Positions 25,606 through 34,177 of a stretch of DNA of 64,000 nt are shown here, in pieces. Position 1 is the first letter of the stretch, and every line of letters starts with the position of its first letter. The notes under the pieces were generated by a model. The model was not told the origin of the DNA. It saw only the letters and a program-made list of their open reading frames with translations, and searched no databases. Made by a program: the position numbers and the translations under genes. The stretch spans positions 3,162,001-3,226,000 of the forward strand of contig NC_015671.1 of the NCBI RefSeq assembly GCF_000218545.1, written 5' to 3'. The stretch comes from Cellulomonas gilvus ATCC 13127 (GTDB taxonomy: Bacteria; Actinomycetota; Actinomycetes; Actinomycetales; Cellulomonadaceae).

Positions 25606-26223
25606 CGCGTCACGCCGGACTTCTCGTCGGCGCGCCGGTGAGCGCAAGACCGTCGTCGGGCGCCCAGGGGCGCACCAGAACGGGGGGCACGTGAACAGAA
25701 GACTGCGCATCGGAGCGCTGGGGGCCGCTCTCGCCGCGGTGGCGGCGTGACTCAGCTCAACGTGTCCTCGACCGTCTTCTGCCGCGATGTGGTGACGGCG
25801 CGGGATGCCTGGCTGCTGTCGGGCACACGGCCTCAGACCCCTGCGGTCGCGCGCCCCGATCATCCCGAGGACGGGTTCGACGAGTTCATGGACGGCTGGG
25901 TCTCGATGGTCGACGACGCGGTGGACTCGGGTGACCCCGACGGCCTCCGGGACTGGCTCCTGGGCGACGGCGGGTGCCGTGATGTTGTGGCTGACCCGCA
26001 GGACCCGCAGCGGACGATCGTCGATGTCCTGGCGGGCTAGCGCGGCGGGTCTCGTCGTGCTGGTCGCGCTGTGCGGCTGCACCGACGACGCACGTCCCGA
26101 GACTCCCGCGGCGGCACCGTCCGCCACCGCCGCGGACGAGAAGCCTCGCGCGACGGTGCTGCAGCGAGACTTCGCGCTCGACTACCACCTGGACGCGACG
26201 ACCGCCGACGGCGTGCCGATCAC
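25606..26223 (+). repeat. Direct repeat copy 1 (degenerate), partner at 34178-34939
   Basis: This stretch matches the first part of ABC module A, including its upstream region. The 293 bases 25748-26040 look identical to 34464-34756. The flanking parts differ by scattered bases, and copy 1 lacks 142 bases near its start. Homology ends abruptly at about 26224. Confidence 0.9.
25691..26040 (+). pseudogene. Broken copy of module A lipoprotein gene
   Basis: Compared with the intact gene at 34265, a 142-base deletion joins codon 19 to the second base of codon 67. The frame hits TGA (25748-25750) after only 19 codons (VNRRLRIGALGAALAAVAA). The rest of the coding sequence follows unchanged but without the signal peptide or lipobox cysteine. 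An internal methionine-like restart is not present, so no functional lipoprotein is expected. Confidence 0.85.
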
Positions 26224-26496
26224 GGTCGCCTCGCACCGGCCGACGAGATCACCGGCAGCATCGCCGCCGCCACCGCGATCCTGCGCAAGCACGGCTTCGA
26301 GGTCGTCGAACCCGCGGCCGCGACGCGCGTCGCACCACGGCCCGCCACCCGGGCCTCGTCGCCCCGGACGTCCACCCGCGCCGCCACCACGACGACCGCA
26401 CGCCGCTCCACCGCCGCACCCGAGCGCGTGGCCCCCGTCTGCCCCACCTGCTCGATGACCCTGCCGGGCACCGGCGTCTGCGACTACTGCGACTGA
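26024..26496 (+). pseudogene. Chimeric pseudogene: adaptor lipoprotein head joined to ScoMcrA-head/zinc-ribbon tail
   Basis: Positions 26024-26223 reproduce the first 66 codons of the module A adaptor lipoprotein (signal peptide with LCGC lipobox). At about 26224 the sequence switches to the 3' part of a gene like 49972: ILRKHGFEV, a Thr/Ala-rich linker, then a CPTC...CDYC zinc ribbon ending at 26496. The two parts are in different frames, so the tail is not translated from the adaptor start. It is a fusion of two broken genes made by illegitimate recombination. Confidence 0.8.
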
Positions 26497-26509
26497 GCTC
26501 GCACCGCCG

Positions 26510-27688
26510 TCACGGCACGCGCAGGATGCGCACCGGGTCCGCCCGGGCCGCCGCGACGGCCGGCGGCACCGACCCGACGAGCGTCACCAGCACCGCCAGG
26601 ACGAGCACGCCGCCGACGAACGAGGCGGACGGCCACGCCACACCGTCGATCCGGAGCGCGACCAGCCCTCCGATCCCGCCCAAGACCGCGCCCACCAGCC
26701 CAGCGCACGCCGACTGCACGAGCACCAGAGCGACGACCGCAGACCTCGTCGCCCCGAGCGCACGCCGGCGACCGAAGTCCCGACGCCGGCCCGCCACGGC
26801 CCCGAGCATCGTGACGGTCACGAGCACGAGGCCCACTCCGAGGACGCCGGCCATCGTCTGCCGCGACGCGGCCCCCAGGCGGCCGGCGACCACGTCGCGC
26901 AACTCCAGGGCGCCGTCCGAGACCGAGACGTCGACCGCGGCCGGCACCTCGGCGACCAGCAGAGCGCGCAACGCGTCGGCGACCTCCTGCGCGCCGGTCG
27001 CCGACCCGGCGAGCACGTACACGTAGCGCAGCGGAACGTCCTCGTCCGCCCCCGCCGGTCGCAGAGCACCCTGGTCGATGAAGCTCAGCGGCCCGGACCC
27101 GTGGATCTGACCCACCACCGCAAGCCCGCGCGTCCCGTCGCTCACGGCGCCGGCGACGTCCGGCATCCGCAGGGCGCTCGACGCCGCACGCCCGACCACC
27201 ACCTCGCCGGGGCTCGTCGGAAGGCGTCCGACGGTCAGCGCGACGTCCGCCGGGAGGTCGCCGACGAACGCGCGCAGAGGAACCGGACCCGCACGCCCAG
27301 CGCCGACGTTCTCGACGTCGACCGCAGGACCCAGCCCGAACGCCCAGCTCACAGAGCCGAGAGCGGCGACGGAACGGACGGTCGCCGGGTCGATCCCGGC
27401 CTCACCCGTGGTGTCCGTCGCGACGACCAGACGTGTGCCGACGGCGTCGATCGACGCGACGACCGCCGCTTCGGTCGCAGCCGCACGGCCTGTCGTCAGC
27501 AAGGTCACCAGAGTGACGAGGGCGACGACGACCGCGGCCGTCGCGGTCGCGACGGGCTGGGCGCGTGCGGTGAGGACCGCATCGCGGCCCAGTGCGCGCA
27601 TCCGCGGAGCACCGGCGAGCTGCGGCCGCGACCTCGCGGCCCCGTCTCGGGTCGCCGCGACCGGTGGTGCCACGCGCTCGACCGTCAC
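26510..27688 (-). CDS. ABC module B permease (FtsX/MacB type)
   Basis: 392 residues from GTG 27688, overlapping the ATPase stop (GTGA). One N-terminal transmembrane helix (about 45-65) is followed by an extracellular domain of about 190 residues. Three C-terminal helices with the FtsX-like RRDFGRRRALGATR loop complete the protein. MacB-type permeases do not transport through the bilayer core but couple ATP hydrolysis to work on periplasmic substrates. It is the last gene of leftward module B. Confidence 0.85.
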   Translation of the reverse strand: MTVERVAPPVAATRDGAARSRPQLAGAPRMRALGRDAVLTARAQPVATATAAVVVALVTLVTLLTTGRAAATEAAVVASIDAVGTRLVVATDTTGEAGIDPATVRSVAALGSVSWAFGLGPAVDVENVGAGRAGPVPLRAFVGDLPADVALTVGRLPTSPGEVVVGRAASSALRMPDVAGAVSDGTRGLAVVGQIHGSGPLSFIDQGALRPAGADEDVPLRYVYVLAGSATGAQEVADALRALLVAEVPAAVDVSVSDGALELRDVVAGRLGAASRQTMAGVLGVGLVLVTVTMLGAVAGRRRDFGRRRALGATRSAVVALVLVQSACAGLVGAVLGGIGGLVALRIDGVAWPSASFVGGVLVLAVLVTLVGSVPPAVAAARADPVRILRVP

Positions 27689-28329
27689 AGGGTGACCCGC
27701 TCGTCCGCACGCGCGGCGAGGCGCGCGTCGTGCGTCGCGACGACGACCGTCGCGCCGGCCGCCGCGGACTCCGTGAGGACCTCCCACACGACCTGCGCGG
27801 AGTCGTCGTCCAGGTTGCCGGTCGGCTCGTCGCAGAACAGCACGGGTGGGTCGGTGACCAGCGCGCGGCACATGGCGACACGCTGCGCCTGGCCTCCAGA
27901 GATCTCACCGGGCCGGTGATCGGCCCGGTGCCCGACCCCGACGCGCCGCAGCAGGTCACCCGCCCGGTCACGCGCGGTCGCCGCGGCCATACCGGCGAAC
28001 AGCGCGGGTTCGCAGACGTTGTCCATCACGGTGCGCGCGGGGTCGAGCATCGCATCCTGGAAGACGAAGCCCGACGTCGTCGCACGCCATCGTGCGCGGC
28101 GCCCGTCCGGCTGGGTGTCGAGGACCTCGTCGTCCCACAGGACGTGCCCCGCCGCGGGTCGCAGCAGGCCCGCGACCAGGTACAGCAGGGTGGACTTCCC
28201 GCGGCCCGAGGCGCCCGTGATCGTCGTGACCGCCGCCTGCGCGAAGTCGAGGTCGAGGTTGCTGATCACCAGCGGCGCGCCACGCCGGTACCGGAAGCCG
28301 AGCTCCCGGACCGTGAGCCGCGCGCTCAT
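27685..28329 (-). CDS. ABC module B ATP-binding protein (MacB/LolD type)
   Basis: 214 residues with Walker A GASGRGKS, Q-loop FVFQDA, signature ISGGQAQR and Walker B VLFCDEPTGNLDD with the D-loop. The GNLD sequence is typical of the MacB/LolD family. Start ATG 28329 overlaps the adaptor stop (ATGA). It powers the neighbouring permease. Confidence 0.9.
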   Translation of the reverse strand: MSARLTVRELGFRYRRGAPLVISNLDLDFAQAAVTTITGASGRGKSTLLYLVAGLLRPAAGHVLWDDEVLDTQPDGRRARWRATTSGFVFQDAMLDPARTVMDNVCEPALFAGMAAATARDRAGDLLRRVGVGHRADHRPGEISGGQAQRVAMCRALVTDPPVLFCDEPTGNLDDDSAQVVWEVLTESAAAGATVVVATHDARLAARADERVTL

Positions 28330-29468
28330 CCGGCGGCAGCCGTGGCGTCGGTGTCCGGCTGATCGCCCGGATCGCCAGCCGGATCGCCGCCCGGCTGGTC
28401 CGGCTGGGCTTCGGGTGAGCCGGCGAACAGCAGGACCCGAGTCCCGGCCGCGATCCCGGTCACGACCGCCCGCGTCCCGTCCTGCGCCTCGATGGTGACC
28501 GGTACCCGGTCTCCGTCCCGTCCGACGAGGAACGACGAACCGTCCGCCGCGGTCGCGAGCGCCGCCAGCGGGACCACGGGTCCGGTGACCTCCGGTGCGG
28601 TGACGATCGTTGCGGTGGAGGTGAGCTGGTCGTCGGTGAACGGGAGGTCTGGGCACTGCTTCGCGCACAGCGGGTCACCGTCGGCGGTGAGCACCTGCCA
28701 CGTCGTCGCGCCCGACTCGGCCGAGACGGCGGACTCCCCGACGACGCCCTCGACCTGCGTCCCGTCGAGGTCGACACGCACGGCCTGCCCCGTCGTCGGG
28801 GTCTGCGTCCGCCGGTCCGCGTCGAGCCGGATCGTGACCTCGGGCACCGACTGCACAGGCACCAGGAGGTCCGCTCCGCCGGCGACGGTCCGGCCGACCG
28901 TCACCTCGGCCGCAGGCGTCATCCGGGTCGGCAGCTTCGGGACGAACACCACCGAGCCCGCGGCGACCGTGCCGGTCGACGGCTGTCCGGACGCCTTCTG
29001 CCAGGCACGAACAGCTGTCTGCGTGCTCGACCCGTAGACACCGTCCGGTTCGGTCTCCAGGTACCCGAGGTCGGCGAGCATGCGCTGCAGCTGGTCGACG
29101 TCGGCGCCCTCGTCCCCGGGGGCCAGCTCACGGAACGACGGCACGCTTCCCTGCGCCACGACGACCGGGTGCAGGTCGAGCGTGAGCAGCACGTCGCCCT
29201 GGTCGACAGGCTCTCCGGGTGTCAGGTCGATCGAGGTGACCATCCCGCCCTGCGGGCTGGTCAGTGCGGGGAGCCGCGGCCACGAGACCGTCACGGGTGC
29301 CTCGATCGTCGACCCGATCACTCCCTGCTCGACACTCACCAAAGCCGGAGCGCTGGACTCCGCCTGCGGCGACGGCGGGACGAACGTCGCCCGGCCCGCC
29401 CAGAACCCGAGGCCACCGGCGACCACCGCGACCGCGGTCCACGCCACCGCCGCCCGCGCGCGTCCCAT
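28326..29468 (-). CDS. ABC module B adaptor (MacA-like) with peptidoglycan-binding domain
   Basis: 380 residues with an N-terminal membrane anchor (about 8-27). The lipoyl-like half-motif GMVTSIDLTPGEPVDQGDVLLTL is interrupted by a PG_binding_1 domain (DVDQLQRMLADLGYLE...AVRAWQKASG, about 115-170). Beta-barrel regions and an acidic Pro/Asp-rich tail follow. Adaptors of this build accompany MacB-type systems in Gram-positive bacteria and probably link the permease to the cell wall. The start is ATG 29468, sharing one base with the previous stop (TGATG). Confidence 0.85.
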   Translation of the reverse strand: MGRARAAVAWTAVAVVAGGLGFWAGRATFVPPSPQAESSAPALVSVEQGVIGSTIEAPVTVSWPRLPALTSPQGGMVTSIDLTPGEPVDQGDVLLTLDLHPVVVAQGSVPSFRELAPGDEGADVDQLQRMLADLGYLETEPDGVYGSSTQTAVRAWQKASGQPSTGTVAAGSVVFVPKLPTRMTPAAEVTVGRTVAGGADLLVPVQSVPEVTIRLDADRRTQTPTTGQAVRVDLDGTQVEGVVGESAVSAESGATTWQVLTADGDPLCAKQCPDLPFTDDQLTSTATIVTAPEVTGPVVPLAALATAADGSSFLVGRDGDRVPVTIEAQDGTRAVVTGIAAGTRVLLFAGSPEAQPDQPGGDPAGDPGDQPDTDATAAAG

Positions 29469-30100
29469 CACAGCGCCGAGTACTGCGGGCACTGCACCTC
29501 GGCACGTTCGATTCGGCCCGCGAGCTCGGCGTTTCCCGGATCGTCCTCGACCATCCGTGCGAGTTCCCCGTACGGGCTCCACACCTCAGCACTGGCCCCG
29601 TCTTCGCGACCACTGATCAATGCCTCGACCCACGCCTCACGGGACGGCGGCTCGGGAATGTCGAACCCGAGGTGCTCCAAGCATGCCGCGACATCTTGCT
29701 CTGCGTCGTACTGGACGCCGAGCTCGTCCGCAGTGGGTTCGTGCGGCGCCGGATAGCCGAGTTCGATGCGGCATTCCTCCACATCCGCGTCGAACCTCTC
29801 CAGCTCTGAGCGGTCCTCGTCCTTGCCGAACACGAAGGGCTCTTCGGACCCACCGCCGGCCATCATCGTGCGGTCCCAGCCCTTGTCGTCCATGCACCGC
29901 TGATACCCGAGCCGGGACTCCTCCGACTCGCGCGCCTGCTCCGCGAACCACGCCGGCGGAGACCACTGCGCCTGAGCCTGCGGCGTCTCGCCCGTGCACG
30001 CCGACAGACCGTGAACAGCCCCAACAACAAGCACCCCGCCCAGCATCCATCGCCGAGCAACCAGTCGAGCTTGGCGCGTCCGATTGTCCATCACTGCCAT
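29468..30100 (-). CDS. Module B lipoprotein with CMxxxGW motif
   Basis: 210 residues from ATG 30100, placed 7 bases after GGGGGA; ATG 30106 is too close to that site. The signal peptide ends in lipobox LSAC. The mature part has four cysteines in QRCMDDKGW, EECRIELG, AACLEHLGFDIPE and VQCPQ. Repeated Cys-x3-4-Gly-aromatic motifs also occur in the module A lipoprotein at 37693, which suggests one family. It lies at the head of the transporter genes and may be a substrate-binding or self-protection factor; this is inference. Confidence 0.75.
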   Translation of the reverse strand: MAVMDNRTRQARLVARRWMLGGVLVVGAVHGLSACTGETPQAQAQWSPPAWFAEQARESEESRLGYQRCMDDKGWDRTMMAGGGSEEPFVFGKDEDRSELERFDADVEECRIELGYPAPHEPTADELGVQYDAEQDVAACLEHLGFDIPEPPSREAWVEALISGREDGASAEVWSPYGELARMVEDDPGNAELAGRIERAEVQCPQYSAL

Positions 30101-30225
30101 CGTCATTCCCCCTGCTATCCCTTTGGCCGGACGCACTCTCGCACATCCGCCTCAGAGCCGCACCCAAAGCCAGCCACCTGGTACGGCACCATCTCACGCA
30201 CGATGTCTACTCCGTGTCGCACGAA

Positions 30226-30263
30226 GGCGTGGGTCGCACGGCGGCACCGGTGCGACCCACGCC
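30226..30263 (-). terminator. Terminator/attenuator between peptide gene and module B
   Basis: A perfect 14-base stem (arms 30226-30239 and 30250-30263, core GCGTGGGTCGCAC) with a 10-base loop, 15 bases after the peptide stop. It would uncouple strong peptide transcription from the transporter genes. Confidence 0.7.
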
Positions 30264-30277
30264 GAATCCTTCGGCGC

Positions 30278-30610
30278 CTAGATCGTGCCGCAGTAGCGGC
30301 TGGCGCTCGCCAGATCGTCAGCGATCACCGTGACCGAGGTTGCCATCTGCTTGGCCGTCTTGGTTGTCCGCGTCTTGTAGGCCAATCCGTTGGCGTAACG
30401 CCACCCGTACCGCGCCCCCTCCGGGGTCACCAACTCGTGATACGTGTCACCCCAGCTGTAGGTCTTGATGTGAACCTGCCAGCCGGTGGAGGACGTGCAC
30501 GTGATGTCCGCACTGTTCGTCCACGCCGACGCTCCGACAGCACTGCCGACGATCAGCGCTGCGCTGGCGATAAGTGCCAGAGCGGCGCGCTTGGTCTGCT
30601 TCAAACGCAT
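30278..30610 (-). CDS. Small secreted peptide gene, bacteriocin-like position
   Basis: 110 residues preceded by AGGGGGAG. A clear signal peptide (KRAALALIASAALIVGSAVGASA) gives a mature peptide of about 80 residues starting WTNSADITC. It has two cysteines (C38 and C107) that could form one disulfide, several Trp/Tyr residues and a basic YKTRTTKTAKQ patch. It lies directly upstream of lipoprotein-adaptor-ABC module B and has its own terminator. Small exported peptides next to such modules are often bacteriocins or signals, for example the lactococcin 972 type, but I cannot match this sequence to one. An IS end lies about 30 bases upstream of the start. Confidence 0.7.
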   Translation of the reverse strand: MRLKQTKRAALALIASAALIVGSAVGASAWTNSADITCTSSTGWQVHIKTYSWGDTYHELVTPEGARYGWRYANGLAYKTRTTKTAKQMATSVTVIADDLASASRYCGTI

Positions 30611-30640
30611 TGACTCCCCCTAGAGTCTTGAAGTGAGAGG

Positions 30641-31021
30641 GAGCCTGGCCCGCTTCTCCGGACACCTGGTCTGAGGCGATGATCGTCTCGGAGAGGAGTC
30701 CTGGATGCCTGCAGCCAAGCCGCCTGAGTTCCGGCGCCGAGCAGTGGATCTGGCCCGATCGGGTCAGCAGTCGGTCGCGAAGGTCGCCTCCGATCTGGGG
30801 ATCAGCGAGTCGTGCCTGCGCCGGTGGGTGGCCCAGGACGACGTCGACGCCGGTCGCCGTGAGGGCGTGAGCAGCGACGAGCGGCGTGAACTGGTCGAAC
30901 TGAGGCGCCGCAACCGAGTCCTGGAGATGGAGGTCGAGATCCTCAAGCGGGCCTCGGCCTACTTCGCCCGGGAGAACGTGCTCCCAAAATGAGCGCCCGG
31001 CTGGTCCAGGAACTGGCGGCA
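30641..31021 (+). mobile_element. IS3-family element, 3'-truncated
   Basis: The left terminal repeat (TGGCCCGCTTCTCCGGACA region) is followed by complete orfA and only the first few codons of orfB (RLVQELAA). The sequence then changes at about 31021 into a truncated DUF6966 gene on the other strand. The right end and the orfB catalytic domain are gone, so it cannot move on its own. A near-identical terminal repeat lies at 55340-55363. Confidence 0.8.
30705..30992 (+). CDS. IS3-family transposase OrfA
   Basis: 95 residues. An N-terminal helix-turn-helix (VAKVASDLGISESCLRRWV) is followed by a leucine-zipper coiled coil (ELVELRRRNRVLEMEVEILKRA) and the ending YFARENVLPK. OrfA binds the IS ends and is normally joined to OrfB by a -1 frameshift at an A-rich slip site, and CCCAAAATG lies at the right place. 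Here OrfB is missing, so OrfA can act only as a regulator. Confidence 0.85.
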   Translation: MPAAKPPEFRRRAVDLARSGQQSVAKVASDLGISESCLRRWVAQDDVDAGRREGVSSDERRELVELRRRNRVLEMEVEILKRASAYFARENVLPK

Positions 31022-31233
31022 GGCTCGATCGTGTGGCCGTTGAAGGGATCGAGGAGCAGGTCGTTCAAGCTGCCCATCCCCCCGAACGCGCGACGGACTT
31101 CACGGGGATCGAGGGCTCCCGAGTCGAGGGCGACCAGGCGATCTCGAGCCCACCCGGCCCAGAACTGCTCGTCCGCATCGTCGAGGAGGTCGCGCAACTC
31201 GACGAGGACCTGGCGCAGCTCTCCTTCCGGCAC
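31022..31233 (-). pseudogene. DUF6966-like gene, 3'-truncated by IS
   Basis: Reading leftwards from GTG 31233, about 70 codons give a helical start (LRQVLVELRDLLDDADEQFWAGW), then RRAFGGMGSLNDLLLDPFNG. The GGMGS-x-NDL pattern is that of DUF6966, a small family of unknown function. After NGHTIEP the frame enters IS DNA and reads antisense to the transposase. The gene follows the module C permease by 30 bases on the same strand and probably belonged to that operon. Confidence 0.7.
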
Positions 31234-31263
31234 ACCGACATCGTGTCCGCTCGGCCACCCGCG

Positions 31264-33336
31264 TCAGCGCCGCGCGCGCCGACGCTGCACAGCCGCCAGC
31301 GCGGCGAGCAGCACTGCAGCGAAGCCAACCACGATCGCGCACTCGAGCAGGATCACCGTGGTCGCGGTGGCAGCGAGGTCGGCAGCGCTCGCCGCCCAGG
31401 TGAACAGGACCGCGGCCGCGCCTGCCGCCGGGACGGCGACAGCCATGGGCCACGCGACGCTCCAGCGCTGCACCGAGCGGACCGTCCGCGGCTCGGCGCC
31501 GAGCGCCAGCAGCACCGCGTCCTCGCCCGACACCGCCAGGACACGGTTGCCGAACGCGAGAGCGGCCCCCGCGCTGAGCAGGGCGGCTGCCGCCACGAGT
31601 GCCGCCGCGCACCAGCGGGCGATGTACGGAGCCGCCATGGCCACCTCACCCCGCGGTGCGACGTCGGCCGCGGGCAGGTGGCTCGCCGCGGCCTCGACCT
31701 CGTCCAGGCTCACCGCGCCTGTTCGCGCCAGCACCACAGCGCCGCCCGCCACGACGTCGGGGCTAACCTCCTCGACGACGTGCGCGACCTCGACCGGGGC
31801 GCCCAGCGCGATGCGCGCCCGCCTGACCAGCGCGTCGGGCTCGCCGCACCCCTCGTCGGCGAGCCCACGGGCCAGGTCCTCGCACGAGTCGAAGACCGCG
31901 GTGCCGCTCGACGTCCGGTAGCCCACCGCCACGCCGGGCAGCGCGTCGCGCAAGGACGCGACGTCGCCGGGGCGCGGCTCACGCCATCCCACCTCGTACA
32001 CGCCGGAGCTCTCGGGCGCATCGGCCGCTGTCATCTGCAGGTACACACCGGAGCCTGCTCCCAGCACGAAGACGAGCAGCGCGAGCGTCGCGGCCGGGCG
32101 GGCAAGACCCCGCGCATCCGCTGCGAGGCGACGCCCGGCGAGCCACGGTCCGACACCGCGCAGCCGGGCCAACGGCACGGCCGCCCGCCGCACCAACCAG
32201 GGCAGCGCCAACGGCAACGCGAGCGTCGTCACCACGAGCGTGGCGAGAAGGATCAGCACGCTCGTCGGCCGCGTGAACAGGCGGGCAGCGACGATGCCGG
32301 ACACCGCGAGCCAGAGCGGCACGGCACTGAACCAGCGAACCCGCCGGACCGAGCGGCCGCGCACCGACGGGTCGCCGGGCCGGAGCCGAAGCGCGCCGAC
32401 CGCGCCGGCGACGACGACGGCCGCGAGCGCGATCGCCGCGGACTGCCCGGCGGGGATCGAGAGGTCCCCGGCCCGCAGGTCGATCCCGGCGACCGGGACA
32501 TGGCCGACGTGCGGGGCCGCTGCGGCGCACGTCAGTGCCGCGACGAGCGCGGCGGGTGCGACGAGCGCTGACGTCTCGAGTGCGCCGAGCGCCATGAGAT
32601 CGACGGGGCGCGACCCGAGCAGGAACAGCACGCGTGCGCGGCGGGCGCGGACGTCCGAGCCGGCCGACGCGGCCGGGACCAGGGCGACCAGTGCGGGGAT
32701 CGTCAGCAGCCACAGCGAACCGAACAGCGCTGCGAGCGGTGACGGCATGATCGGGTCCGTCTCCACGCTCAGCTGGGGTGACGTCGCGTCGGCGACGCCG
32801 AAGCCGGCGACCGGTGCGAGCGCCCCACCCGCGCCGAGCGAACGCCCGTCGGCCGGCCGCGCGTACGCGTACCACTCCGACGGCGAGGCGAGTCCGTCGT
32901 CCCCGATGGTGCCGCGCACACCGGATCCGGCCGCGGAGGTCCGCCACCCCAGGGCGTCCGCGACACCCGCCTCGGCGAGCGCCGGTGACACGACGTAAGT
33001 CCCCGGGTCCGGCAGCCGGCTCAGGCCCGGCGGCACCGGAGCGTCGCCGGCCCGCGGGTCCAGCCACAGCACCGGGAACTGCCGGACGTCGAGGAACCCG
33101 CCGCGCACGACCGCGTGCAGCGGTGCGTCGGGCGATGCGAAGTCGACTGCGGGCGTCCGGTCGAGGATGCGCTGCGCGGCCTGCTGCGACGCCGAGACGA
33201 TCCCCGCCCCCAACGCCATCGCCGTCACACTCATCAGCGCCGCGAGCACGAGCGTCACCTGACGCCAGCGTTGCGAGCGATCGGTGCTCCACGCGACACG
33301 CACCGCCAGGGAGACGATCAGGCTGGCGCGGCTCAC
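31264..33336 (-). CDS. ABC module C permease (two-unit FtsX type)
   Basis: 690 residues from GTG 33336, overlapping the ATPase stop (GTGA). About eight transmembrane helices are visible: one near the N-terminus, a central group, and a C-terminal group around TVILLECAIVVGFAAVLLAAL. Two extracellular domains interrupt them. This is a duplicated FtsX arrangement, larger than the module A and B permeases. No adaptor gene accompanies it. The substrate is unknown. Confidence 0.8.
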   Translation of the reverse strand: MSRASLIVSLAVRVAWSTDRSQRWRQVTLVLAALMSVTAMALGAGIVSASQQAAQRILDRTPAVDFASPDAPLHAVVRGGFLDVRQFPVLWLDPRAGDAPVPPGLSRLPDPGTYVVSPALAEAGVADALGWRTSAAGSGVRGTIGDDGLASPSEWYAYARPADGRSLGAGGALAPVAGFGVADATSPQLSVETDPIMPSPLAALFGSLWLLTIPALVALVPAASAGSDVRARRARVLFLLGSRPVDLMALGALETSALVAPAALVAALTCAAAAPHVGHVPVAGIDLRAGDLSIPAGQSAAIALAAVVVAGAVGALRLRPGDPSVRGRSVRRVRWFSAVPLWLAVSGIVAARLFTRPTSVLILLATLVVTTLALPLALPWLVRRAAVPLARLRGVGPWLAGRRLAADARGLARPAATLALLVFVLGAGSGVYLQMTAADAPESSGVYEVGWREPRPGDVASLRDALPGVAVGYRTSSGTAVFDSCEDLARGLADEGCGEPDALVRRARIALGAPVEVAHVVEEVSPDVVAGGAVVLARTGAVSLDEVEAAASHLPAADVAPRGEVAMAAPYIARWCAAALVAAAALLSAGAALAFGNRVLAVSGEDAVLLALGAEPRTVRSVQRWSVAWPMAVAVPAAGAAAVLFTWAASAADLAATATTVILLECAIVVGFAAVLLAALAAVQRRRARR

Positions 33337-33992
33337 ACGTGTGCCACGTGCGCGTCGGCGCGCAGGTCCACGACGCGGTCGCACAGCGCCACGACGTCGG
33401 GGTCATGGGTGGCGAGGACGGTGGCGACACCCGCTGCACGCGCGTTCGCCGTCAACAGCCGGGCGACGGCGAGCGCGTTCGTCCGGTCCAGCGAGGCCGT
33501 CGGCTCGTCGGCGATCACCGCGTCCGGACGCGACACGAGCGCTCGCGCCACCGCTGCGCGCATCGCCTCGCCGCGGGACAACGTCCCGGGGGACGCCTCG
33601 GCCTTGTCGCCCAGCCCCATCGACCTCAGCTGCTCCTGCGCCCGTGCCACGGCCGCACGCCGCGCTAGCCCGGCCAGGACCAGCGGCAGCGCGACGTTCT
33701 CGACGACGCTCAGCTCCTCCAAGAGCTCAGGGTCCTGGAACACCACTCCCAGGTGCTCGCGGCGGAACGTCGCGCGCGCCCCCGTCGGTAGCGCGGTCAC
33801 GACGACCCCGGCGATGGTGACGGACCCGGAGCTGGGCACCTGGACTCCGGTCAGCGCACGCAGCAGCGTGCTCTTGCCCGAACCCGACGGCCCCACGACC
33901 GCGACCGCCTCGCCCGGTGCGGCACTCAGGTCCGTGGCCTCCAGCGCCTGCACGCCGCCGACGCTGACCGCCACCGCAACCGCGTCGATCAC
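33333..33992 (-). CDS. ABC module C ATP-binding protein
   Basis: 219 residues with Walker A GPSGSGKS, Q-loop VVFQDP and Walker B AVIADEPTASLD. The signature region reads LSRGEAMR instead of LSGGQ(Q/E)R, with arginine replacing the first glycine, which may weaken ATP-dependent dimerisation. It is the first gene of leftward module C. About 270 bases of gene-free DNA separate it from divergent module A. Confidence 0.85.
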   Translation of the reverse strand: MIDAVAVAVSVGGVQALEATDLSAAPGEAVAVVGPSGSGKSTLLRALTGVQVPSSGSVTIAGVVVTALPTGARATFRREHLGVVFQDPELLEELSVVENVALPLVLAGLARRAAVARAQEQLRSMGLGDKAEASPGTLSRGEAMRAAVARALVSRPDAVIADEPTASLDRTNALAVARLLTANARAAGVATVLATHDPDVVALCDRVVDLRADAHVAHV

Positions 33993-34177
33993 GGCCGGTC
34001 CCGAGGCGCGCGCTCGCCCGGCTCGACCGGGGTCACGTCAGCGCCCCGCTGCGGCGTCGGCCCGACGCGGACGCCGTCGTCCCCCTGCACGAACCCACCA
34101 TGGCCGGAAACTAGCAGCCGCCCCGCGTCGGCACGCCTCGTTCCCTTCGGGTACCGACCGGTCGGCGCTGGTGTGAC

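Noticed and set aside
30278-30610. Firm call as lactococcin 972-family bacteriocin
   Set aside because: The gene position fits, but the mature sequence lacks the pattern I know for that family and has two cysteines.
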